This document shows positions 18,271 to 28,177 of a stretch of 64,000 nt of DNA, piece after piece (positions within the stretch are counted from its first letter, which is position 1; each line of letters opens with the position of its first letter). Location: NCBI GenBank assembly GCA_002433065.1, contig DJHK01000015.1:1-64000 (forward strand), read 5' to 3'. A program made the translations under genes and the position numbers. A model generated the notes under the pieces. That model saw only the letters and a list, made by a program, of their open reading frames with translations. It was not told the DNA's origin and did no database searches. This DNA is from Chloroflexi bacterium UBA6622. Its GTDB lineage: Bacteria; Chloroflexota; UBA11872.

Positions 18271-19734
18271 TCAGCTTGACGCTCCCATACCATCTCGTCG
18301 TCGAAGCGCCCCAAGCTCTACCTGCAGTGCCCTGCGATCAATGACATACAGCACGCCGGCATAAACCGCAGCAACAACTAGACATCCCTGCACCAGCAAT
18401 ACCGCATCAGTAAGCAGTGGCAGTAATACAAATCTTCCAAAAACACCGGCCAGGACAGCAGCAACAAACGGCCGAACCATACGCCGAACCACACGCAACT
18501 CAAACTCCCGTCTTCCAATTGGGATAAGCACCATCGTGGCCGCAGCCTGAGAAGCAGCGAGTGCAATCGGAACAGACAGAAACCCGACGCCTGCCGTCAT
18601 AAGACCCACTGCCAACACCCACGCCCCGATTGCCCAGACCACGGCCACCGTAAGCACCACTCTCGTTTTTCCAATCGCAATAAGAATAGGCGTGATAAGA
18701 CCATTAATTGGCACAAGCACCGAGTTAAGGACAAGAATGTAGAGAGCCGGAACCGCTGGTAACCACTGATCCCCGTAGATTAGGGTCGCGACTTCAGGAC
18801 CAAACGCTATAAGCGCTGCGAATGCTGGCAACGTAACAATCGCATTCCACTTAAGCGTTAACTCTGCTCCCCGACGCACCTGTTCTGGATTATCTTGAAT
18901 ACGAGAAAATGCCGGGAGGCTGACACGAGCAACTAGTTGTGTCATGACAAGGGGCTGGGAAGAAACACGGTTCGCCCAGCTCAATAATCCGGTCGCCGAC
19001 GCGCCAAAGGCCCGTGGCGCAAACAAGGGAACTAGCGAATCCTTGATCGTTAGCGCAATCCGGGATCCCTGAAACTTGGCGCCGAAATTCACGTGGGAAC
19101 GAAGCACCTTAAGGCGCATCGTCGGTATCGGCCACCAGGGTCGCGCCACAACAACAGCGAGCGTTGAAATAATGCTGGCACCGACATGGGCAATCACGAG
19201 ACTCCAGACCCCAGCCGCACCAATCGCGAAACCTATTCCCAGGCTGAAGTAGCAAAAACTTCCCAAAATATCAGCGGTCGCCAAACGGCCAAACTGCAGA
19301 TGCCGTTCGAGTAACGCGGCTGGCACTACTCGAAACGCTGACAAAAATATTGACAATGCGAATACCCGAGTCATCCAAGGATCGATTGCAGCGTTCAAAA
19401 TGCTATCGACAACAAGGGGGCCGCCTAGAAACAACAACAGCCCACCGATAATCACTAGCCCAAGTTGTCCTGTGAACACCGCGCGCAAATCCTGACTATT
19501 GGGTTCGGTTCCACGTTGAATAAGGCTTGGCTGTAAACCAAGATCGGCAAACTGTTTGACCAACCCTGCTAGAAATGCAATAGGCACAATAACGCCGAAG
19601 TCAGCAGGGGTAAGTAAGCGAAAGAGGGCAATGTTGCCTGCAAAAGCAACAAGTTTCATGCCACCCTCACGAAGGCCAAGGCTGACAACCCCACGTACCG
19701 CTTGTTGCCCCAAATCTCCGGATGGTCTACTCAT
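18271..19734 (-). CDS. Wzx-like polysaccharide flippase (MOP superfamily)
   Basis: About 487 aa, a 12-14-span membrane protein of the polysaccharide-transporter branch of the MOP superfamily, which flips lipid-linked oligosaccharides across the cytoplasmic membrane. The N-terminus has the typical GVVSLGLREGGMKLVAF amphipathic lead and LLTPADFGVIVPIAFL first-span pair, with repeated hydrophobic helices to the end. The start at ATG 19734 overlaps the preceding GT stop by eight bases; an ATG at 19782 would overlap by 56. Its presence alongside an ABC exporter (37128-39677) means the locus encodes two export routes, for two glycans or for an intermediate and a final product. Confidence 0.92.
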   Translation of the reverse strand: MSRPSGDLGQQAVRGVVSLGLREGGMKLVAFAGNIALFRLLTPADFGVIVPIAFLAGLVKQFADLGLQPSLIQRGTEPNSQDLRAVFTGQLGLVIIGGLLLFLGGPLVVDSILNAAIDPWMTRVFALSIFLSAFRVVPAALLERHLQFGRLATADILGSFCYFSLGIGFAIGAAGVWSLVIAHVGASIISTLAVVVARPWWPIPTMRLKVLRSHVNFGAKFQGSRIALTIKDSLVPLFAPRAFGASATGLLSWANRVSSQPLVMTQLVARVSLPAFSRIQDNPEQVRRGAELTLKWNAIVTLPAFAALIAFGPEVATLIYGDQWLPAVPALYILVLNSVLVPINGLITPILIAIGKTRVVLTVAVVWAIGAWVLAVGLMTAGVGFLSVPIALAASQAAATMVLIPIGRREFELRVVRRMVRPFVAAVLAGVFGRFVLLPLLTDAVLLVQGCLVVAAVYAGVLYVIDRRALQVELGALRRRDGMGASS

Positions 19735-20851
19735 CAAGCCGATATCCAAGCGACCCGGCATATATATCGAGAAGTTGATCAACGGACCTCCGCCACGTCA
19801 TCGCGGCTACCCGACGACGTGCCCCCGCAGCTAGGACTTCCCATCGCGCATCGTCAGTCAGCAGCCCCCGAACCGCCCGCAGAAGTTCTCTCACATTGTC
19901 AGGTGCGACAAGAAGGCCATTCATATCGTGTACGACTGGTTCTTCCGCGCCGGAATCACGAGTACTTACCACAGGCGTTCCACAAGCATTCGCTTCAAGC
20001 AATACCAAGCCGAAACCTTCAAAGTCGCTTTTCCACGACCGATACGGCATTACGACCAAACGGGCACGGTGGTACCACGCGGCAAGTTCTTCTTGACTAA
20101 CCACCCCCGTGAAGGTGACTCGGCCCTGAAGATCCGGTGCATTAATCCGTGTCTGCAACTGTTGAACATACGGTGACGAAGAGTTGTAGGGCCCGACAAT
20201 CACATATCGATCAGCGATACCTTCAGACCTAAGCGTCGCAAAAGCCTCCAACATTAAGTCGTATCCTTTGCGTGGCTTCGGTTCTCCAACAGACACGATT
20301 AACCCTGGCTCGCGAACGCGCGGCGTAGATTGGAAAAAATCCTCAGCTCTTACCGCAAGTGGCACCACAGAAGCCTGCGGTACTCCGATGTCCGCCTCAA
20401 TACGAGCTTTCGTGTATTGACTGATAGCCGGTAGACCTCGAGCTCGCCGTAATGCCCAGCCAAGGGCTGTCCCTTCAATCCGCGGACGACCTGACGGAAG
20501 CGCATATGTCCCAACCAGTGAAACAAAATACGGACGCTGACCAGCAGCCACAGCCACAACCGGAGCAAATGGCTCGATCATGCAATGAATCACATCTACT
20601 CCCCGAAGCGCTCGTACAAGAGGAACCAGCGTCCGAAAGAAAACTCGGACCGGATGGCGACTCCCATACTGGAACGAAGGAATGCTCAAGTGATCGGGGT
20701 AAGAGTGAAGTTTAGGAATAGCAAGCCGATCCCGTGGGCTCACCAGTCGAACATCTACCCCTGAGGCAATTAGCTCATCAGCAATTTCACCAGCGTACCG
20801 ACCCCACCCGGTAGTGGGATCGAGCACATCACTGACCAGGGCCAACTTCAT
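19727..20851 (-). CDS. GT-B glycosyltransferase (GT4-like)
   Basis: A 374-aa GT-B enzyme. The N-terminus KLALVSDVLDPTTGWGRYAG opens the acceptor domain. ISQYTKARIEADIGVP and IVSVGEPKPRKGYDLMLEAF mark the domain crossover, and DFEGFGLVLLEANACGTPVV is the donor site. The gene starts at an ATGA overlap with the stop of the YfhO-like gene upstream, implying coupled translation. Sugar and linkage unknown. Confidence 0.92.
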   Translation of the reverse strand: MKLALVSDVLDPTTGWGRYAGEIADELIASGVDVRLVSPRDRLAIPKLHSYPDHLSIPSFQYGSRHPVRVFFRTLVPLVRALRGVDVIHCMIEPFAPVVAVAAGQRPYFVSLVGTYALPSGRPRIEGTALGWALRRARGLPAISQYTKARIEADIGVPQASVVPLAVRAEDFFQSTPRVREPGLIVSVGEPKPRKGYDLMLEAFATLRSEGIADRYVIVGPYNSSSPYVQQLQTRINAPDLQGRVTFTGVVSQEELAAWYHRARLVVMPYRSWKSDFEGFGLVLLEANACGTPVVSTRDSGAEEPVVHDMNGLLVAPDNVRELLRAVRGLLTDDARWEVLAAGARRRVAAMTWRRSVDQLLDIYAGSLGYRLDE

Positions 20852-23418
20852 GTTCTATCAACCCGCCAACCCACCACGAACAAAACCAGCAATACACCAA
20901 CTCCGAACATCGACAAGACAATCGCCTGGGGAAATCCTGGAGGCATGTATGACATAACGATGGTGTGCACTCCGCTGTTATTGATAGGAACCCCACGCAT
21001 CATCGTATTGACAGTAACCATTTCTACAGGCTGACCATCAATAGTCGCTTCCCATCCTGGGTACATCGCCTCGTTAACAACTAAAAGTCCAGACCCATCC
21101 GTTACCACCCGAAGCTTCAGGTCTTGTTGTGAACGGCTGATCTGATACTCCAGTAAGTCTGCTTCAGAAGCACCACCCTGAACCCCGGGATCACGGTCGA
21201 CCATAGCAACAGTTGGACTACGCGCAATCGCATCCAAAATGTCGAGAGGTGCTGCAGCCACATCAATGGTCTTCCAGACTCGCGCGAGCCACACACGTGG
21301 AAACCAATCACGTAATTCGTAGACGTACAAAGATTGTTTAACCGGCGACCAGTTCGGCAGATCGATCAACCCGGATTGCCGTTCTACCAGTTGAGGATGC
21401 TCAAGCTTCACTCCAGACAGCACATACCGAACGTTTCCAACGGCCAAAGCTGCCAACCTGTGCCCGAAAATGTTGGCTCGCTCGTCGCCATTAATTTCTG
21501 GATCAACAGCAAAACCATTAACGGTAGTCCGTTCGCTACCAACATACGCAAGGTAGTCAGCTACAGGGCGTGACATAAGGTTTTCATATCCGTCTATCGA
21601 CGCCCATGCTCGAGTCAACGGCAAATTCGGGGTCAACGTCTCGTTTAGAAAAACGTATTCGAGTAAATCACGCTGTGACCGGCCAATATCTGTACCGGCA
21701 GCTGTCGACAACTCAAACTTCTGAGCCAATCCCCGATATGAGAAAACCCGCCACTGGTCAGTTGACTGCCCGGGTATAACAGCGGCGGCCCGTGGGTCTC
21801 GGGAATACCAATCAGTGTCGGTAGCAGGAATCATATGGCCCGGGGCCACCAACACATCGATCACGAGAATGCCCACAAGCATCATCTGTGCACGCTGCGC
21901 TTGGATGTGACGGCGCATAAAACCCCACAAAACAGCTGCCGTCAGAAGCGCCGCAAACAAAGTCCAGCGAGGTGTCCAAAACTCAAGGCTAAATGCGTTC
22001 GCCATCCGCTCGTAAAGCTGATCGAAGGTCCGGTAATAACGCTCGGCGGAAAGAAATCTACCCTCGGAGCCCACAATAGCCCTATCGATATAGTCGTATC
22101 CATACGGAACTATTACGAACGCTAATCCGCTCAAAACAATAGTCGCTATCACAGTGCCTGCACCAACAAGCCCAGCAGCCCACAGCCAAATCTTCGTTAC
22201 CCATTTGGCGGGAACACTCCCTCGAAGATCAACCAACCGAATCTGGTCAATACCAATCGCCGCAAGATATGCCAAGCCAAAGCTCGCCACGATCCCAAAC
22301 CTAGCTGGTTGCCGAAAAAACCCAAAAAGCGGCAGCTTGTGCAGCAAGGGGAACCCGAGGCTGAATGAGCCCATGGCGAAGATCCAGCTCAGGACGACCA
22401 GCCCGGTCAAGAACCACACCAACCGATGGCGATTTCTCGAACAAAGAGCCAAAAGGGCCAGAGCCGGTGTTGCAAAACCCAAATACAACAGTTCTTCGGC
22501 GTTGAGCCGATCCCCCAACACCTTTGGAATCTCAAAAGACGGGAAAAGGTACCCGAGAATCAGGCTCCATGGCGGAATCGATCCCTGAGCCGCGATCTCA
22601 AAATCAAGCCCGGACGCACGCACAGAAAGTGCGGTGGTACTCACCGTAGGTACCAAACGAACCGCACTGACAAGCAACCCGGCACCCACCGCCACGGTGA
22701 TCCATAAGATCGACGCTACAGCAGCACTAAATGTTCCATCACGCCATGCGCACAACAATCGATACGAGACAAAGATCATCCAAGTAAATCCAAATAACAA
22801 CGCTATTTGCGGATGGCCAGCAAGCCCCATGACTGCCGCACACAACCCAAGCAGCGCCAGATACCGTTTATGCCCACGAGTAACTAACTCAATCGCGGCA
22901 ATGCCAGCGGGAAGAGCGAAGTAAATGTCGGCATAGTTGAGGAATCGAGAAGTCGCAAACACAAAAGCGCCGTACGTAAACAGAAATGCGGCGAGATAAG
23001 CAGCCAGCCGACTCAATCCCCAAACCCGCCCAAGCCAATAAGCCGCCACCGCCGCAAACACTAATCCCAGCGCCAATTCCAATGTGTATGCACGAAGAGG
23101 ATCCAGAACGCTCAGCAGCAGCCACGTCAACGGATAGAACCAGCCAAACTCCGAAAACGCGATCGGAAATCCCGATAACATCCCATCCGTCCAAAGCGGA
23201 ATATGCCCATCCCGGATACCATTCGCCAGAATCGTATAGCGGGGCTGGTAACTCAGAAGTAGATCAAGATCCAGCCACGCAGATCCGCTGAATAAAAGCT
23301 CTCGATAAAGCAGCAAGAGGGGCCATAGCAAACCAACCCCAACTAAAACGCGACGGCTGGCTGAAGATCTGGAGGGTGCTGCTTGAACAACACGATCCAT
23401 GACCGGTCCAAATCTCAT
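20848..23418 (-). CDS. YfhO-like multi-span membrane protein
   Basis: About 856 aa with roughly 12 membrane spans and a large C-terminal extracytoplasmic part, matching the YfhO/GT-C-like family. Characterised relatives transfer sugars from lipid carriers to cell-wall polymers outside the membrane. The first span is followed by an acidic loop (LDLDLLLSYQPRY) at the position of the GT-C catalytic acidic residues. The C-terminal soluble half ends with the VNEAMYPGWEATIDGQPV strand typical of YfhO proteins, then one last span. The start at ATG 23418 makes an ATGA overlap with the upstream GT stop; the longer frame to 23475 is unlikely. It could glycosylate the glycan after export or act as its polymerase; this is inference. 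Confidence 0.88.
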   Translation of the reverse strand: MRFGPVMDRVVQAAPSRSSASRRVLVGVGLLWPLLLLYRELLFSGSAWLDLDLLLSYQPRYTILANGIRDGHIPLWTDGMLSGFPIAFSEFGWFYPLTWLLLSVLDPLRAYTLELALGLVFAAVAAYWLGRVWGLSRLAAYLAAFLFTYGAFVFATSRFLNYADIYFALPAGIAAIELVTRGHKRYLALLGLCAAVMGLAGHPQIALLFGFTWMIFVSYRLLCAWRDGTFSAAVASILWITVAVGAGLLVSAVRLVPTVSTTALSVRASGLDFEIAAQGSIPPWSLILGYLFPSFEIPKVLGDRLNAEELLYLGFATPALALLALCSRNRHRLVWFLTGLVVLSWIFAMGSFSLGFPLLHKLPLFGFFRQPARFGIVASFGLAYLAAIGIDQIRLVDLRGSVPAKWVTKIWLWAAGLVGAGTVIATIVLSGLAFVIVPYGYDYIDRAIVGSEGRFLSAERYYRTFDQLYERMANAFSLEFWTPRWTLFAALLTAAVLWGFMRRHIQAQRAQMMLVGILVIDVLVAPGHMIPATDTDWYSRDPRAAAVIPGQSTDQWRVFSYRGLAQKFELSTAAGTDIGRSQRDLLEYVFLNETLTPNLPLTRAWASIDGYENLMSRPVADYLAYVGSERTTVNGFAVDPEINGDERANIFGHRLAALAVGNVRYVLSGVKLEHPQLVERQSGLIDLPNWSPVKQSLYVYELRDWFPRVWLARVWKTIDVAAAPLDILDAIARSPTVAMVDRDPGVQGGASEADLLEYQISRSQQDLKLRVVTDGSGLLVVNEAMYPGWEATIDGQPVEMVTVNTMMRGVPINNSGVHTIVMSYMPPGFPQAIVLSMFGVGVLLVLFVVGWRVDRT

Positions 23419-24626
23419 GCGGCCAATTGATCCGGGCTCAAAAACATCACGATCCTTTCGGCCCGCTTTGCCCAAGTCATATGTTCAACTTCCGCGCGCG
23501 CAACTTGCGCCAACCCACGGGCGAGCACATGATCATTTAACAGGCGGTTCACAGCATCAGCCAGCGCTTCAGGATCATCAGGGGTAACAAGAAGCGCATT
23601 TTCACCATCCCGCAAGATCTCGCGAAGCGAAGGTAAATCGCTAGCCACGATCGACCGTTGCGCCGCCATATACTCAAACAGTTTGAGAGGAGAGGTGTAA
23701 CTGCGAGAAATTTCTTCACGGGCGCTGAATGGGATCACCGCAACATCAGCCGCAAGAAGATATTTACGAGCAAGCGAAGGTGAGAGATGGCCTGTTACGT
23801 GAATATTGTTATGGCCAGACGCAGCCGAACGAATGCGGTCAAGATCTGGCGATACACCACCAACGATATACCAGTGCACACTCTCATCCATTTGGTCAGC
23901 AGCCTCCACCAGGACATCCACCCCCTTCCAGGGATACAGATGCCCGATATAGCAGGCTATAGGCGCAGCTTCGGGCAACTCCAAATCTTGGCGTGCTTCT
24001 AACTGACCATCTTGTTCAAACGCTGCAACATCAACCCCATCGGCAGCTACTAGAACTCGGGAGGGATCAAATCCAGCATCCAAATACCACTGCCGGAGCC
24101 CTTCGGTGATCGTCACTACGCCGTCCATGCGACGTACAGCCCACCAGTGCAATGCCGACGAAAACTTGGATCGAGGTACCGTGTGGGCCTCAAACGCAAA
24201 CTTGGCCTCATGCCTCGTAAATATTCTGAGCACCGTAAGCGGCAAGAGATCGCGACTAATAACGATGTCCCCTCGCCATCGCTCAGCCATAAATGCAGCA
24301 GAAATAGTAAAGGTCCAAAGCTGCAAGAAGTGAGCCACCAATCGTATTGGCGCCACATTCAAGAAGGGCCAATCGAGAGTCACTCGTTTAATCGCATCAA
24401 TAGTCGGAAGTCCGACTAACCTGAAACTTCTGGCCACGTTGGCATAGTCGAACGGATCACCGACCCTTCGCATAGCAACCGTGTTCGCTCTCCGGGCATA
24501 GGCAAGCGTGACCTGCGCACCTCCACTAGCAAACGCCGCCGCCATATGCATGATCTGCATCGGATGAGCCCGCTCACTCGGAATACGAGCATTGGCGATC
24601 ATCACAATTCGCAAGGGATGACTCAT
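23415..24626 (-). CDS. GT-B glycosyltransferase (GT4-like)
   Basis: A 403-aa GT-B enzyme. The N-terminus RIVMIANARIPSERAHPMQI is the variant with Arg-Ala-His seen in a subgroup of capsule GT4 proteins. DLLPLTVLRIFTRHEAKFAFEAHTV belongs to the acceptor domain in two parts; the donor block is SPLKLFEYMAAQRSIVASD, with Phe-Glu-Tyr-Met as in that subgroup. It starts four bases past the preceding gene's territory (stop of the toroid gene at 24630 lies downstream in transcription order upstream). It adds an unidentified sugar. Confidence 0.9.
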   Translation of the reverse strand: MSHPLRIVMIANARIPSERAHPMQIMHMAAAFASGGAQVTLAYARRANTVAMRRVGDPFDYANVARSFRLVGLPTIDAIKRVTLDWPFLNVAPIRLVAHFLQLWTFTISAAFMAERWRGDIVISRDLLPLTVLRIFTRHEAKFAFEAHTVPRSKFSSALHWWAVRRMDGVVTITEGLRQWYLDAGFDPSRVLVAADGVDVAAFEQDGQLEARQDLELPEAAPIACYIGHLYPWKGVDVLVEAADQMDESVHWYIVGGVSPDLDRIRSAASGHNNIHVTGHLSPSLARKYLLAADVAVIPFSAREEISRSYTSPLKLFEYMAAQRSIVASDLPSLREILRDGENALLVTPDDPEALADAVNRLLNDHVLARGLAQVARAEVEHMTWAKRAERIVMFLSPDQLAA

Positions 24627-24629
24627 GAA

Positions 24630-26432
24630 TTAAATCCGATATACAAGAGAAATCCTTGCTCCAGATTCGATCTGACCAAAGCGAATTCGACTCGATCGAC
24701 GCGTCCATCGCACCTGAGCCTTAACTTTCAGCGCTTTGACCTTGACCGGTAATCGATACTGCACATCATGAAGTCGACCTGAAGCCTCGAGTTCATCGCG
24801 AACCAGCACGGATGTCTCATCGACAAGATATGTCCGACGAATCTCAACATTCGAACAGACGGTTCCGTCCCTATCAGCAATCCCAGACTTAATGACCAAA
24901 GAATCACCGTCAACATGGACAGTGCTTTTCGTCGCGTGGCTCGACGAACTACGACGATGTGCTCGAAACATCGGTAGAGAGAAGTGTCGCCAAATCAATC
25001 CTGCGGCATGTCGCCATCGACCGGCCCGGGCATGCGATCGAGCAATGTGCAACACGAACCGATTTTCACGGCCGAGACCACGAACTGAACCATGACCAAT
25101 CGATGGCCTGGACCGTCGGACCGACCAGGATGCTTCTGGTTCATCGGGTTCCGACTCAAACTGGATCCTATTTCGCCAATCGTCATCCTTGTTACCAACA
25201 TAAACCAGGCCCCCACCGCCAACACGACCGCCCACAAGACGGTCAGCAGGGCACTTGTCAGTTCGAACAATTGCACACGCCGTTCGTGAACCGATCCGGG
25301 CGACACCAGCATCGGCCGCATGTGTCGGGCCAGAGGGATCAAGATCCGTGGCATCCACCTTTCGTTCATCGAGCTGCGCTGCAGCATACGCACGAGCAAT
25401 CCAGGCCAAATCAGCCGTATGAAACACCCGACAGACAAAACCAGCGGACCCCGAAGTAGCTTCCAGAAATCCTGATGGGGTTACAGCCGAAACACTCTGA
25501 GCCGCCACTCGACAAGCCAGTGGAATCATCGACTTTCGTCCATCGGTCGCGAGCACATAAGCATCGTACGCAGATGAGCCAGCTTCAGTGTCAGCGTCCC
25601 AAAACCACCGTTTCCCTTCCAATCCCAGTGGCTTAAGACCGTCGGGGCGAAGCACCGTACACAAAAAATCAGCACCAGCCCGTAAAGCATCCTCAAATTC
25701 AGCCTCAGCACCGAAGAGACGGAGTGCATAACGAGAAAACCCTACGCATCGACTGTGGTAATACACGGTTAGATCGGAAATACCCACACCTTCACCAAGA
25801 GTTTCGGCGTCTTGGACATACCGAAACGAGCCATCGGGTCGCATCTCGGCTAAAGAACGATCAATCGCCTGTTTAACTGGTAGGCGCCAAACGGTCTCAT
25901 CCAAAGCCACGGATGCCGCTGCCAAACCCATCGCTCCCCACAAGCGCTGATTAGTGACCGGCTTCGCGACAACGTTATGGACCAAATACGTCTCACAGCA
26001 CAGTCGAATCGCCTCCTCGATGGCCTGACGTTCCAAAAGATCCAAGATATCTCCCGCATGCATTAGCAACGTAGCTAACGCATCAACACATTCACCGGCA
26101 TCAATAATATTCGTGGAGTTATTCCGAGAGTCATGGAGGCCAGGGAAAAACACCCAGGCGCCATCCGCCTCCGGATCTGGAGCTAGACGAGCCAGTACCA
26201 CTCGAGCCGTCTGACGAGCCCTCGCAAGGTAGTGATCGTCACCCGTGTGCCGATGAAGAGCACAGTCGATGACGATGGATCTGGAAGATTTACCCGTGTG
26301 ATCAACGCCGTGCTCCGGACAGCGCATATATCCGTAGTCATTACGCATCCGATTGAACAGGTCCGAAGCTGCCGATAACGCCTCCGCCGCATCCGGTGTC
26401 AGTGCCGAAACAGCAGGCGCACCGCTCGGCAT
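24630..26432 (-). CDS. Alpha/alpha-toroid protein, possible polysaccharide lyase-like
   Basis: A 600-aa protein I do not recognise with certainty. The first ~350 residues show regularly spaced helical hairpins with aromatic and acidic residues (WVFFPGLHDSRNN, DAGECVDALATL, LTVYYHSRCVGFSRYAL), as in (alpha/alpha) toroids of polysaccharide lyases and unsaturated glycoside hydrolases. The last ~150 residues are beta-rich (VHVDGDSLVIKSG, LVRDELEASG), as in the C-terminal sandwich of heparinase II/III-like proteins. No signal peptide or membrane span is visible, so it would be cytosolic unless exported in some other way. Its place between a glycosyltransferase and an acyltransferase suggests editing or degradation of the glycan. 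Function is inference. Confidence 0.6.
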   Translation of the reverse strand: MPSGAPAVSALTPDAAEALSAASDLFNRMRNDYGYMRCPEHGVDHTGKSSRSIVIDCALHRHTGDDHYLARARQTARVVLARLAPDPEADGAWVFFPGLHDSRNNSTNIIDAGECVDALATLLMHAGDILDLLERQAIEEAIRLCCETYLVHNVVAKPVTNQRLWGAMGLAAASVALDETVWRLPVKQAIDRSLAEMRPDGSFRYVQDAETLGEGVGISDLTVYYHSRCVGFSRYALRLFGAEAEFEDALRAGADFLCTVLRPDGLKPLGLEGKRWFWDADTEAGSSAYDAYVLATDGRKSMIPLACRVAAQSVSAVTPSGFLEATSGSAGFVCRVFHTADLAWIARAYAAAQLDERKVDATDLDPSGPTHAADAGVARIGSRTACAIVRTDKCPADRLVGGRVGGGGLVYVGNKDDDWRNRIQFESEPDEPEASWSVRRSRPSIGHGSVRGLGRENRFVLHIARSHARAGRWRHAAGLIWRHFSLPMFRAHRRSSSSHATKSTVHVDGDSLVIKSGIADRDGTVCSNVEIRRTYLVDETSVLVRDELEASGRLHDVQYRLPVKVKALKVKAQVRWTRRSSRIRFGQIESGARISLVYRI

Positions 26433-26435
26433 AAC

Positions 26436-27041
26436 CTAAATGCGCTCGCCGATCACGCGTGCTGGAACACCGCCTACGATGCTGTAGGGAGCGATATCTT
26501 CCGCTACCACTGCCCGGACTGCTACAACAGCGCCGTCGCCAATCGTTACGCCAGGAAGCACAACAACCTCGCTATAGATCATTACGTCGTCACCGATGAC
26601 GACAGGACTCTCCTCGATGGGCGCTTGCAAGATCGGGACATCACGACGACTGGTGTCATGACGGTGTGAATAAATCGTGGATTCGCGTCCAATATGCGAG
26701 TTTTTACCAATCGTGATTCCACCAGTACAGTCCAGCCGAACTCCAGATAAAACTTCCGTTCCAGAACCTATTTCAAGTGCCGCATCATCCCGATAATCCG
26801 ACTCGCAGCCAACCCGTACGTCACGCTTGATATGAACCCCAGCACCCATAGTGATTTTCAGACCACTGGGGTAGTAAAAACAACTATCGATCTTGGCATC
26901 CGCCCCAACCTCAACACCGGCGGCACGACGAAGAAGCGCTGCCCTTAAGGTCCAAACCATCTGCTGATAACGTCGGAACACCCGAAAGTCCGGAAAGTGA
27001 CCAACAAACCGTGCGAGCTGACGTGCAGGATCAGTCCTCAT
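26436..27041 (-). CDS. Hexapeptide-repeat acyltransferase (LbH)
   Basis: A 201-aa left-handed beta-helix protein with hexapeptide repeats (I-G-x-x-x-x pattern) from about residue 45 to 195: VEVGADAKI, ITMGAGVHI, LEIGSGTEV, ITIGKNSHIG, VVIGDDVMI, VTIGDGAVV. The YSHRHDTSRRDVP segment carries the catalytic His expected for O-acetyltransferases, and the closing SIVGGVPARVIGERI is typical of the CysE/WcaF/maltose-acetyltransferase group. It probably acetylates a sugar hydroxyl in the glycan using acetyl-CoA. ATGA overlap with the GT gene upstream. Confidence 0.9.
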   Translation of the reverse strand: MRTDPARQLARFVGHFPDFRVFRRYQQMVWTLRAALLRRAAGVEVGADAKIDSCFYYPSGLKITMGAGVHIKRDVRVGCESDYRDDAALEIGSGTEVLSGVRLDCTGGITIGKNSHIGRESTIYSHRHDTSRRDVPILQAPIEESPVVIGDDVMIYSEVVVLPGVTIGDGAVVAVRAVVAEDIAPYSIVGGVPARVIGERI

Positions 27042-28177
27042 AACTCAGACTGAATTTCCGCCACCGAAGGAAAGTCAGGACGGTCTCCACGCCTGAGTGA
27101 ATCAAACACCGCCACCAATTTTCCGACCAGCCCGTCGGCCCCATGCCCTTCAACCACTGACGTACGTAAACGACTTATAGTCGGATCGCGAAGATTTGGA
27201 TGTAGTCCAAGAATTCCATCGACCCCACGAGCTAGTTCTGCAGGCGTATCACCTACCAAGAAATTGTTCGCCAGTTTGCCCATAACATGCCGATACGAGC
27301 TGTTGTTGGTTATCACCGGAATCCCACACGCCATTGCCTCGAGCCCAGTCTTATCTAATGAAGGTTGCATCCGCCAGTTCACAAAAACGCTAAGAGACCG
27401 ATAAAACTGAGCCATGCTATCTCCTCGAACTGGCCCAACAAACTCGACTGCGTGATCAACCGCGAGTTCAGTGGCCAAAAGCCGTAAATCCTTAACATAT
27501 TGGTGATCGGCTGAGTAAAAAGGTTCCCCTGCAATCCTTAACGAGGCATTCGGGTAACCGTTATTGCGCAACGTAGCGAGCGCCCTGATGCCAGTGTCAA
27601 AACCCTTTAAAGGGGTAAGTCGACCAGCCATGCCAAGCACCGCTCCGGTCCCAGCCAATGACAGACCGGACGGAGCAAACCGTTGAGTATCGATCCCATG
27701 CCCAAGTAAGAATGCCCGATCGCTTGGGATCGGATAACTCTCCACGGAGGCCGTCACTGCCGCATTTACAATCCGATTGGCCCAAATAAGCGCTGACGAC
27801 TTGCCATGGCTCGTGTACCAAAGGACTAGGGGCGCTCCGGCAAGGCGAGCAACTGGACCAATCGCCACTGCATACGCAGGAACCATATGAGCGAACACTG
27901 CATTTACCCGGCCACTTGCCAACAAGGACACGCACGTCGCACCAAATTGGTAAACCCGGCGACCACGGGATCGACTGGATTCACAGCCAAGACTATGGAC
28001 GTACACGTTAGGGGGTAGCTCCATATCTACGACTCGACCAGCAAGCACATGAACAGATTCCACTCGCTTGGCTAACTCACCCGTCCAGTTATGCGCGACG
28101 GCCAAATTTACACTTGAAGAATTTAGCTCTTGTGTGACGAATAAGATCCGAAGACCCTGTCCAGTTCCATTAGTCAT
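27038..28177 (-). CDS. GT-B glycosyltransferase (GT4-like)
   Basis: A 379-aa GT-B protein. RILFVTQELNSSSVNLAVAH opens the acceptor domain, with the usual Gly-rich loop weak. GMAGRLTPLKGFDTGIRAL marks the second domain. The donor block is shortened: DKTGLEAMACGIPVITNN, lacking the Glu-Gly that normally precedes it. It overlaps the previous gene's stop by eight bases (ATGACTAA). The sugar donor is unknown, and the weaker motif makes substrate class uncertain. Confidence 0.88.
   Translation of the reverse strand: MTNGTGQGLRILFVTQELNSSSVNLAVAHNWTGELAKRVESVHVLAGRVVDMELPPNVYVHSLGCESSRSRGRRVYQFGATCVSLLASGRVNAVFAHMVPAYAVAIGPVARLAGAPLVLWYTSHGKSSALIWANRIVNAAVTASVESYPIPSDRAFLLGHGIDTQRFAPSGLSLAGTGAVLGMAGRLTPLKGFDTGIRALATLRNNGYPNASLRIAGEPFYSADHQYVKDLRLLATELAVDHAVEFVGPVRGDSMAQFYRSLSVFVNWRMQPSLDKTGLEAMACGIPVITNNSSYRHVMGKLANNFLVGDTPAELARGVDGILGLHPNLRDPTISRLRTSVVEGHGADGLVGKLVAVFDSLRRGDRPDFPSVAEIQSEL

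Noticed and set aside
24959..25459. Plus-strand open frame of 166 codons opposite the toroid protein
   Set aside because: Low-complexity His/Gln-rich translation typical of an antisense frame; the minus-strand gene accounts for the region.
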